Shown: positions 38,550 to 52,626 of the stretch, one piece after another
Numbering within the stretch: the first letter of the stretch is position 1
How the letters are laid out: each line of letters opens with the position of its first letter
NCBI GenBank assembly: GCA_027596195.1
Contig: JADGJG010000008.1
Coordinates: 1-64,000, forward strand
DNA from: Podochytrium sp. JEL0797
Lineage: Eukaryota > Chytridiomycota > Chytridiomycetes > Chytridiales > Chytriomycetaceae
DNA length: 64,000 nucleotides
Direction of reading: 5' to 3'
Notes under the pieces: generated by a model
Database searches by the model: none
What the model saw: the letters and a program-made list of their open reading frames with translations, nothing else
What the model was told of the DNA's origin: nothing
Position numbers and translations under genes: made by a program

Positions 38550-39413
38550 TTATTCCTCCTCTGGATACAACTCATAAATCACCTCAAACTCCTTCGTCTC
38601 AACCTCCATCTTTTTCAATTCCCCCGAAGCAGGATCAAACACCAACGCGTGGACCCGCGGAAGCGCGACCCCAGTTTCCTTAAACGTCTTTCGCCTTGAT
38701 CGCTGCACACATCCCGTCTTGAGGATATTGCGACACTGCTCGACAGCGTTCAACTCGACCAACCGGCGGTGTGATTGCTCCTTGTTGGTGATTTTGGAGA
38801 GCTCGTCGTGATGGAGCCTTGCCACGTCGCGAATGTTTCGCAACCAGTTTTCGAGAATACCGTGGTCCATTTGCCTCATGGCTCCATGCACGCCACTAAG
38901 TAACCATTTTTAAAAACACACGCAACACACGCCCAAACAAAGCCGACTCTCACCCGCAATCATAATGCCCACAAACAATAATATGCGGCACCTTCAACCG
39001 ATCCACCGCAAACTCAATCGCCGTCATGCAATTCAAGTCGTTTCCAGACACGAGATTCCCCACATTGCGATGGATAAACAAATCGGCGTATTCGAGGTTC
39101 ATGAGGATCGTGGGGTTCACGCGGGCGTCGCAGCAGCCAATGTAGAGGTAGTTTGGGAATTGTCCCTTTTCTTCAAGAGAGAGCAACCTCGCATCGTTAG
39201 AAGGAAGAAGAGAAAGCGAGGGATGTTCTCCGAGTTTGACTCACCGAACCGCTCAAAGAATTCTGGATCGACATCCCGCATTCGTTTGGCCCAGTTTCCG
39301 GACCCCTCGATTATATCTTTAAGGTCTGGGTCTGTGCCTTTGAGAGCGTCCATCTGCGGGTGGGAGGCCGATACGTCAGCGTGTGTGGCGGTGGATTCGA
39401 TGACTGGAGACAT
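38550..39413 (-). CDS. Beta-carbonic anhydrase, copy 1 (cytosolic type)
   Basis: Catalyses reversible CO2 hydration. Exons on the minus strand: 39413-39245, 39170-38954 and 38895-38550, GT-AG in phase, give 243 aa. It starts MSPVIESTATHADVS with no targeting sequence. The zinc ligands and dyad are intact: IGCCDARVNPT (Cys, Asp, Arg) and VCGHYDCG (His, Cys). HRNVGNLVSGNDLN and FAVDRLKVPHI are typical. The C-terminal domain with WLRNIRDVARLHHDEL is full length. It has the same intron phases as copy 3. The three copies lie in a row in the same orientation. Copy 1 is most similar to copy 3 and lacks only the mitochondrial-type presequence. Confidence 0.92.
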
Positions 39414-39598
39414 GGTGGGGCCCTGATTTCGGATGATCTTTTTGCTTCTGATTGCAAGTCAGGGGTTCGTTCAAGTCATGTTTTTCCGGTGCAAGAAAGT
39501 GAAGTGAGTCATGTTTGGAAATCACGTGCAAGATGACTCTTTTAATTGGCTTGGCACTTCCTCCTGCCCGCATTCTTCTCTTCCTCTTTCCTCCCCAA

Positions 39599-40357
39599 TC
39601 AAACCTCCAACCTCGTAAACCCCCCCGTCTTCTCATCATGCACCAACACATGAACCCTTGGCACAGCCACCCCAAACTTCTCCAACGTCTCCTCCCTCCT
39701 CTTCCTCACACACTCCAACCCCAACACTTTTTTCGCCTGTTCCACCATATTCACTTCGACAAGTTTTCTATGACGCTCCGCAGGGTCCGAAACGGAATCC
39801 AAAACGTCCACGTGTTCCGCCGCGATTTTCTGAATTTGGGAGAACCACGCGAGTGGCATGCAATGATCGGTTCGTTTGGGTGCTTGACGGAGGGCTTCGC
39901 AGTCGTAATGGCCACACACAATCTAAAGGCACGTGTTAAAAATGAGGTTTCAGATTCCAAAATTCGTGGAATGACCCATATGGTGGAATACATACAATAT
40001 GAGGAACCTCCATCTGTTCCACAGCATACCCCAAAGTCCCCATCAACCCGGCATCAAATCCATTCACGAGCCCAGCCACGTTGCGATGACACAACAGTTC
40101 GGATTGGTCCAACTTGAGAATCTTGGCCGGTTTCTCTTCACAATCGTTGCACCCAATGAAAAAGTATCGTGGGACGCCGGTGGATTCATGGGGAGCTGGT
40201 GGTGTCAAAAAATGGGGTGTGAGGGTTTCAAAGGGCGGGGAAGATGAGAGTGCAACAACTCACGCATCACTTTTCCATCAAGAAGGTCTTTGAGGTCCGC
40301 ATCGGTTCCGTGGAGAGCCTCGGCAGCCAGAACTTGTGTGGATTGGACGGGAGACAT
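39599..40357 (-). CDS. Beta-carbonic anhydrase-like protein, copy 2, altered catalytic dyad
   Basis: Exons on the minus strand: 40357-40264, 40195-39996 and 39922-39599, GT-AG in phase, give 205 aa. The start is at MSPVQSTQVLAAEALHG, matching copy 1. The ligand region reads FIGCNDCEEKPAK: the Cys and Asp remain, but the dyad Arg (CxDxR) is replaced by Glu (CNDCE). The second ligand block reads VCGHYDCEAL, so His and Cys remain and the following Gly is Glu. HRNVAGLVNGFDAGLMGTL replaces HRNVGNLVSGNDLN. The C-terminal half (WFSQIQKIAAEHVDVL, VNMVEQAKKVLGLECV) is intact but divergent. Zinc binding seems possible, but classical activity is doubtful because Arg positions the catalytic Asp. It may be a regulatory or specialised paralog. 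Confidence 0.82.
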
Positions 40358-40623
40358 TTGTGGGCTAGTTTTTGTTTGGTTCATTTCGAGAAAGCCCATG
40401 CCGTGAATGAAAACCTCAGTCGAGTCATATTGCTTGAAATGACAAATCCAATTTTCATTTTGTGCTAAACAGTGTGGGGGTGGCGGCAAGGCTCCTTTTC
40501 GAAAATCTCGATTGTCCTCTTACCCCCATGGTTCGAAGACGAACCGTACCCAATTCAACCAACATTATTTTCAAAACACCAACTAATTTATTTATAAGAA
40601 AATGAAAAGAAAGGGCACCCTCC

Positions 40624-41580
40624 TCAAACCATGTGCGGAGTGTCTGGGTACAAGTCATAAATCGCGTCAAACTCCTTCGTCTCACTCTTCCAATCGACAT
40701 CCAACTTGTTCAACTTGCCCGCAGCGGGATCAAACACCAACGCATGGACGCGTGGGAGGGCCATTCCCGTCTTTTTGAAGCTCTCCTTTCTCATTCTCTG
40801 GACACTACCCGTCTTGAGAATGTTGAGGCACTGCTCCGTGACGTTGAGCTCAACCAAGCGACGGTGGGATTGCTCCTTGTCTTTGATTTGGGAGAGTTCC
40901 GTGTTGTGGTAACGCGCCACGTCGCGGATGTTTCGGAGCCAGTTTTCAATGATTCCGTGGTCCATTTGGGTGTGAGCGCCTCGAACGGCACTGTTGCAAA
41001 CGCAGGAAATTTGTCAGACACGGTGCAAGCAATCCAAAAAAAAAAACACGCGCTTTCCCAACACTCACCCACAGTCGTAATGGCCGCAAACAATGATATG
41101 GGGAACCTTCAATCGATTGACAGCAAACTCGAGGGCACTCATGACGTTCAAGTCGTTTCCAGACACGAGGTTTCCAACGTTGCGATGGATAAAGAGGTCA
41201 CCGTACTGCAGGTTCATGAGCACGGTTGGATCGACACGGGCATCGCAGCAGCCAATGTAGAGGTAGTTGGGGGACTGTCCCTTTCCTATCAGAAAGTCAG
41301 AAAGTGCGATAGGGAGATCAGCAATGAATTGTTTACCAATGCGGTCGAAAAAGGCCGGGTCTCTCGCTCGCATCTTCTTTGCCCAGTTTCCGCTGCCCTC
41401 GAGAATGTCCTGCAACTCGGCATCGCTGCCCTTGAGGGCCGCCTGGGTTTCCGCCGAGAGCGGCTTGACAACCTTAGGCGGCGACGAGAAGCGTCTAGAG
41501 GGCGTGGCGAGGAGAGCCTGGGCGCGGAGGCCGCGGGGAGGCGCCTGGCGAAGGCGTCCGGAAACTGTGGCGGCGAACAT
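40624..41580 (-). CDS. Beta-carbonic anhydrase, copy 3, mitochondrial-type presequence
   Basis: Exons on the minus strand: 41580-41337, 41285-41069 and 40990-40624, GT-AG in phase, give 275 aa. The N-terminus MFAATVSGRLRQAPPRGLRA and ATPSRRFSSPPK is rich in Arg, Ser and Ala without acids, a mitochondrial presequence. Catalytic motifs are intact (IGCCDARVDPTVLM, VCGHYDCG). The first intron is 51 bases and has no in-frame stop, so retention would add 17 residues (KQFIADLPIALSDFLIG); splicing is preferred because copy 1 has an intron at the same place. The C-terminus adds SETKEFDAIYDLYPDTPHMV. Expected role: bicarbonate supply in mitochondria. Confidence 0.92.
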
Positions 41581-42150
41581 CTTCTTTTTAGGCGATTTTT
41601 CTTTGGCGAAAAACGCGTCAGAAATTGTTGGCTTTGTCGTTCTTCTAATTCGAACCTTCTGATTTCACCCGATTGCGATTGTCAACACGACCAAGCAGTG
41701 GTGTGATCGATAGCCTGCTATTTGTATCACTAGAATCCTTGGTGCGTGCGGACTTGACGGGAGGGATTTGAAATCTCAAAAATGGAGATAGGATCGCGAA
41801 GCAAGCCCATTCAGCAGAAGATCGGCGTGAAATCTGTGCTGCATTGGTGGCTTGACCAGTCCGGACAACAAGGAAGCGACCCGAAAGCTGCAGGATATCT
41901 TTTAAAAGAACATGCAGATTCTTGAAGCTTATCATGCAATGAATACCCGAGAGTATTCGCGATACCTCGCTCACATCCACTCCCCCTTTTTCTACCTTGT
42001 AATTTAAAATGTCAATACCTAAACTCAATATCGAAAGAAAGAAGGGTCGGACAATCTGAGGTTGCGGGAGCACAGTTAGCGTTGGGACCATCTTCAGAGG
42101 ACAGAAGTGTAAGAATGGATAAGAAATCAGAACTTCCCCCCCACCTACTT
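41581..42150. other. Unassigned region with one 148-codon minus-strand open frame
   Basis: The minus strand between 42091 and 41645 is open from ATG (MVPTLTVLPQPQIVRPFFLS) through SRILSGIHCMISFKNLHVLL and QLSGRFLVVRTGQATNAAQI. It has no recognised domain. Acceptor-like TCTGAAG precedes the ATG, so this could be a last exon, but no in-phase joining to the small exons upstream (42497-42151) was found. It is left unannotated as a gene. Confidence 0.3.
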
Positions 42151-42497
42151 CTACCAGATTTGATAGAATTCTCGCGCATGCGCTACTTCTAGTTCCAGCC
42201 CCTTACGTAGAGCGAGTAGATCGAGCTCGAATACCTGCAATGCTACAGACAGCTGTATGGCAATACCACCGCCAAAACGACGCGCTGGACCTTATCAAAC
42301 AACAGGCAAAACTACAAAATAATTCGTAGCCGCACGTTCAAAAAAGAAAGATGAAGATGAAATAAAGAAATATTTAGTGAATACAGTGCTAATCCAAACG
42401 ACTCACCAACAGAAGAACATCCTCTTGTCGCGTCAGCAACAATCATCGCCGTCGCAACTGGCAACACCCTGAATAACACCTCCCGAAGCACTGCCAT
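42151..42497 (-). CDS. Possible small protein, 76 aa, two exons
   Basis: Exons on the minus strand: 42497-42407 and 42290-42151, with a 116 bp GT-AG intron in phase 1. The start MAVLREVLFRVLPVATAMIV is a hydrophobic, signal-like N-terminus. The second part (RRFGGGIAIQLSVALQVFEL, LLALRKGLELEVAHAREFYQ) could form an amphipathic helix. It is divergent from RPA190 with 149 bp between starts. Evidence is limited to open frame, splice signals and codon pattern; it could instead be the 5' end of a longer gene or spurious. Confidence 0.3.
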
Positions 42498-42646
42498 CAC
42501 GCTCAAGGGTGAATTACTGGGGTTGGCGGGACCAGTTGTTGAGGCGAGTAGAGAGTTCAGTGCTGTAGGCGTGTTTGCAAGCGGGTGTGCATTTTTTGTT
42601 TTTTTTTTCTTTTGCCCATCACCTCCACCAAAAACCCAAACAACCA

Positions 42647-48858
<6,212 letters not shown>

Positions 48859-49513
48859 GATTATTTTTTTTGTTAGTTCTTTTCGGCAACTCGAGCTTGC
48901 TGTTTCTCTATTTTTTCGCAACGAAATATATTTGTGTTTTGAATCTTGTTTTCAAAATTAATAAATAATATGAAATTTGAAAAAGTGAACACACAATTTA
49001 TCCTTATCCATTAGTACAATTCTGATGCCGATTTTGTTTGCAGCTGCGATGTGTGCAAATTCTGTTTTCATTGCGAATGCTTGGAGCTTTTGACAGAGAC
49101 GGCGAAGGCGTCCTCATTCCGCCAAAGTTTTGGGCATGCGACTGGTGCGACGATGGCTCAGTGAATCCTTTTGCACCTGCCAAAGTTGAACGCGTCAATG
49201 CCTTCGAGGACAGCGGCAACGATGATACAACTCCAACCGCAGCCTCGCGAATCACTCGTGGTTATACCCCTGCAACGACCCTAGTTCCGCGATGAGGCCG
49301 CGACCGCGCGCCACGTGGTGGTGCTCTTAGGGGAGCCAGTGGTCTTGTCGGTGTTGTGTCTCGTGAGGTGGGATGGAAAGACGCCGTGGAGGAGCTGGTG
49401 CTGTTTCTTGATTCTGTTTTAATTGACTTGATATAATAAAACCTTCAATGTTCGAATGATGAAAAGAGAAAAAGTTGATTGATACGAAACCGAATGGTTC
49501 ATCTTTACGTTTA
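48859..49513. other. No confident gene
   Basis: Downstream of RPA190 with AAATTAATAAATAATATG-type A/T-rich sequence. A + strand stretch around 49040-49080 reads CDVCKFCFHCECLELL in one frame and has WACDWCDDGSVNPFAP in another, but neither frame has a start, splice context or a complete zinc-binding pattern. From 49300 the sequence is the 3' flank of the secreted-protein gene on the minus strand. Confidence 0.4.
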
Positions 49514-50677
49514 TCAGACAGGAACCACATCCAATGCAGACGCCTTATAACTCGAAGGCATTCCCGCCAAACGCAAGGGCGTTCCGACAGCCATACCCCC
49601 ACTGCTCAACCAATATTTACCTCCAGCAAACTGAAACGCATAATTCACACACACTTCATTATGGTTCGGCGTGAACACTGCGGTTCCAGACGCCTTTGCC
49701 ATGTCGGCCACATTCCACTGCCCATTCGCGCGATACGTGACGTTGCTGAACGTGACGAAACGTTGATCCGCTTGGAAGCAGCTCGCGCCAGCCGCGGCCC
49801 AGTCCTCCACGAATCCATATGCCCCTGAGTTATTTTGACTGGTCTGGTATCTCATTGTCGCGATCTCAAATGTTTGTCCGGTAGAAGAATCCGTCACTTG
49901 GAGCGTGTAGTCTTGCAGCCCACCAGGAGCCGGCACCACGCCCATGACAAACGTGTATGTCGCGTTGATTTTCGGAACGTTCGGCAGCTTGCACTGGATC
50001 CCCGTGCCTTCCCCTCCAAAAGTTCCACATGTTGCGTTCGCGTGTTTGGAAAGCACCACGGGGTTCACCCCTTTTACGGCCCAAATGGAAAAGAGGATTA
50101 GATTGCTCTGGATACCGCAATACGCGTTGTAGATGCCAATAGCTTCGTAGTAGGTCGTTGCGGGCCACGAGTGGGGAGTGAGGGAGACAGAGAACTGGTC
50201 CCACACGGGGGTGACCCAGTTAACGTGGATGGAGTTGGAACGCGTAGAGTGAGGGACGGCAGAGCCGGAGATGAAGACAGAGGAGGAATTTCCGTCGGGA
50301 AGAGAGATGGACGCGACGAGGGTTTGATTGGCGGAGGTTCCAGCCATCCAGTAGGCAGAGGCGAGACCAGCGACGCTGGTGGCCGGGGCGGTTGGGTATG
50401 CAAGGCCATTTGTGAGGTTTTTGGTGCTCCCCGACTGAGGAGTCCACGTTACTGTACAGTTGGAGACGGGTGTACCGGTTGAGGACACAACTTTGACTTG
50501 GATCGCGCGAGGGATGTAGCTGTTGTTGACGGAGTTTTTTGGATCGTAAAGGACGTTGCCAAACACGGAGCCCATTCTTGCTTGACCCGCGTCGGGGGTG
50601 AGGGCCGAGAGGGTAGATCCGAGTGGGCAGGCGGCCGATGCGAAAGTAGCAAGCGAGAGCAGGAGGTTGACAAACAT
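49514..50677 (-). CDS. Secreted protein, DUF3472-like, paralog 1
   Basis: Single coding exon, 387 aa, from ATG 50677 (MFVNLLLSLATFASAACPLG, a signal peptide). The mature part has NNSYIPRAIQVKVVSSTGTP, TVTWTPQSGSTKNLTNG and SAYWMAGTSANQTLVASISL (an N-terminal beta domain), and a second half with HSWPATTYYEAIGIYNAYCG, VPAPGGLQDYTLQVTDSSTG, YGFVEDWAAAG and PNHNEVCVNYAFQFAGGKYW. The second half resembles DUF3472 proteins in layout, a low-confidence assignment. There is no GPI tail; it ends SSYKASALDVVPV. Its promoter has a TATA box at 50888-50894 and a probable 5' UTR intron (about 50798-50713, GT-AG). It is nearly 80% identical by eye to paralog 2, with the strongest identity in the second half. 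Confidence 0.75.
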   Translation of the reverse strand: MFVNLLLSLATFASAACPLGSTLSALTPDAGQARMGSVFGNVLYDPKNSVNNSYIPRAIQVKVVSSTGTPVSNCTVTWTPQSGSTKNLTNGLAYPTAPATSVAGLASAYWMAGTSANQTLVASISLPDGNSSSVFISGSAVPHSTRSNSIHVNWVTPVWDQFSVSLTPHSWPATTYYEAIGIYNAYCGIQSNLILFSIWAVKGVNPVVLSKHANATCGTFGGEGTGIQCKLPNVPKINATYTFVMGVVPAPGGLQDYTLQVTDSSTGQTFEIATMRYQTSQNNSGAYGFVEDWAAAGASCFQADQRFVTFSNVTYRANGQWNVADMAKASGTAVFTPNHNEVCVNYAFQFAGGKYWLSSGGMAVGTPLRLAGMPSSYKASALDVVPV

Positions 50678-50979
50678 TTTTTTTGTGGAATTCCAAACAA
50701 AGCCGAGATTTTCTGGATCACATTTGGTGAAATTGTCAGCTACGCTTTTTGTTTTGAAAAATGATGATGCGATCAAAAGATCGCTGATCACAACTCACCT
50801 TGAGATTTGGTTGTCGATTTCTGTTTTCCCCTGTATGTTTGGAAGCGAGAGAAAAACTCTTTGGTCTCCCCCCTTTTCGAAAACCTTTTTTATAGCTAGG
50901 CAGCATCGATGAAGACAAAACGAAGCTTCGAAAAACTGGGAGAATTTATATACGAGCTCATATTTATTTTGACTAAATA
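50678..50979 (-). promoter_or_regulatory. Promoter, leader and probable 5' UTR intron of secreted paralog 1
   Basis: On the minus strand TATAAAA occurs at 50894-50888, about 210 bp before ATG 50677. Between them are a donor AAG|GTGAGTTG (at about 50798) and an acceptor GATCCAG (at about 50713), an 86 bp candidate leader intron. The distance from TATA to ATG is otherwise unusually long. Near 50964-50979 lies the 3' flank of the gene's own promoter side and the end of paralog 2. Confidence 0.45.
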
Positions 50980-52137
50980 TCAAACGGGAATCACATCCGA
51001 TGCAGACGCCCTATAACTCGAAGGCATTCCCGCCAAACGCAACCACGTTCCAACCGCCATCCCTCCACTACTCGCCCAATATTTACCTCCAGCAAACTGA
51101 AACGCATAGTTCCCACACACTTCATTATGGTTCGGCTTGAACACTGCGGTTCCATACGCCTTCGCCGTTTCTGCCACATTCCACTTCCCGTTCGCGCGGT
51201 ACGTGACGTTGCTGTATGTGACAGAGCGTTGGTCCGCCAGAAAGCAATTGGCTCCTGGCGCGTACCAGTCCTCCACGAATCCGTAAACCCCAGTGTTGTT
51301 TTGACTGCTTTGGTACCTCATTGTCGCGATCGGAAACGTTTGTCCGGTAGAAGAATCCGTCACTTGGAGCGAGTAGTCTTGCAACCCACCAGGAGCCGGA
51401 ACCACACTCATGAGAAAAGTATACGTCGCATTGACTTTCGGAACGTAAGGCAACTTGCACTGAGTTCCCGTTCCTTCCCCGCCAAACGATTTACACGTCA
51501 CGTTCGCGTGTTGGGAAAGCACCACGGGATTCAACCCTTTCACGGACCAAATGGAAAAGAGTATAATCTGGTTCTGGATGCCGCAGTATGCGTTGTGGAT
51601 GCCAATGGCTGCGTAGTAGGTCGTTGCGGGCCAAGAGTGGGGCGTGAGGGAGACAGAGAATTGGTCCCAGACGGGTGCACCCCATGTGACGTGGATGGAG
51701 TTGGAGCGGGTAGAGTGGGGGAATGCAGAGCCGGAGACGGAGACAGAGGAGGAATTTCCGTCAGGAAGAGAGATGGACGCGACGAGGGTTTGATTGGCGG
51801 AGGTTCCGGCCATCCAGTAGGCGGAGGCGAAGCCGGTTTTGTTGGTGCTTGGGGCAGCTGGGTATGCAAGGCCGTTTGTGAGGGTTTTGGTGTTCCCAGA
51901 TTGAGGAGTCCACGTTACGGTGCAGTTGGAGACTGGGGTGCCCGTTGCCGAAACAACCCTGACCTGGATCAGGCGAGGGACGTAGCTGTTGTTTTTGGTG
52001 TTTTTTGGATCGTAAAGCTCACTGCCAAATACGGATCCCATTCTTGCTTGACCCGCGTTGGGGGTGAGGGCCGAGAGGGTAGAGCCGAGTGGGCAGGTGG
52101 CCGACGCGAAAGTGGCAAGGACGAGCAAAGCGTACAT
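50980..52137 (-). CDS. Secreted protein, DUF3472-like, paralog 2
   Basis: Single exon, 385 aa, from ATG 52137 (MYALLVLATFASATCPLGST, a signal peptide). It aligns throughout with the gene at 49514: STLSALTPNAGQARMGSVFG, TPQSGNTKTLTNGLAYPAAP, SIHVTWGAPVWDQFSVSLTP, VKVNATYTFLMSVVPAPGG, YGFVEDWYAPGANCFLADQR and PNHNEVCGNYAFQFAGGKYW. Many NxS/T sites are present and there is no GPI tail. The ATG at 52137 is preferred over an upstream in-frame ATG at 52314 because a TATA box (52195-52189) lies only about 52 bp before it and the signal peptide matches paralog 1. The two genes are tandem. Function unknown. Confidence 0.78.
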   Translation of the reverse strand: MYALLVLATFASATCPLGSTLSALTPNAGQARMGSVFGSELYDPKNTKNNSYVPRLIQVRVVSATGTPVSNCTVTWTPQSGNTKTLTNGLAYPAAPSTNKTGFASAYWMAGTSANQTLVASISLPDGNSSSVSVSGSAFPHSTRSNSIHVTWGAPVWDQFSVSLTPHSWPATTYYAAIGIHNAYCGIQNQIILFSIWSVKGLNPVVLSQHANVTCKSFGGEGTGTQCKLPYVPKVNATYTFLMSVVPAPGGLQDYSLQVTDSSTGQTFPIATMRYQSSQNNTGVYGFVEDWYAPGANCFLADQRSVTYSNVTYRANGKWNVAETAKAYGTAVFKPNHNEVCGNYAFQFAGGKYWASSGGMAVGTWLRLAGMPSSYRASASDVIPV

Positions 52138-52626
52138 TAATATACTACTTGGCTTGTTATGAGTTGATTCCGAGAAAAGGAAGTCGCGTTTTATACCATG
52201 GGTTTGTCCGGGGTTTGTCAGTGGTATCAATTTTCTATCAACTTTTTTGTCTTGTTTGCTGCTTAGAATTGATCGGAATGGAATGATTTGCGATATCATC
52301 GAAATCTTCGTCAACCAAGCAGGGCCTGTAGATTGCGACGTTGATTCGTTGGCGTTTCGATTGGTTAAAAACTTTCTGCAGCGCAGGTCGTATTCGCAGT
52401 GATGGCCTGTAGAGCATTTCTATTCCAAATTCCAGTTTTTCATCCATTCGAAATCTCTTGTAAGAGAGCTTAAAAAAACTTTTTCTTCCAAGGCGAACGT
52501 AATGTCGCGAACGAAATCGTAAAATTGAAAGAGAATGAAAGAGAAGTGCCGTGAAAGCTACTATTTTTTGTAATGTCTGTGGCAGCACTCCAACACAAAT
52601 ATAAAAAAATCAAAAATCATTCCACT
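52138..52626. other. Promoter of secreted paralog 2; 3' flank of the channel gene
   Basis: On the minus strand TATAAAA lies at 52195-52189. Around 52440-52560 is polypurine sequence (TGAAAGAGAATGAAAGAGAAG). No reading frame is supported. Confidence 0.45.
52189..52195 (-). promoter_or_regulatory. TATA box of secreted paralog 2
   Basis: TATAAAA on the minus strand, preceded by CATGG and followed by CGCGACTT, 52 bp before ATG 52137. It gives a short leader of about 20-25 bases. Confidence 0.6.

Noticed and set aside
41645..42091. 148-codon minus-strand frame between carbonic anhydrase 3 and the small gene
   Set aside because: No domain, uncertain start and no phase-compatible splice to the upstream exons; kept as an unassigned region only.
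49040..49295. Cys-rich CDVCKFCFHCEC segment as zinc-finger gene
   Set aside because: The frame has no start, closes soon and is contradicted by another open frame; no complete metal-binding pattern.
51127..52140. 337-codon plus-strand frame antisense to secreted paralog 2
   Set aside because: Same shadow occurs opposite paralog 1, following identical codon use rather than independent coding.
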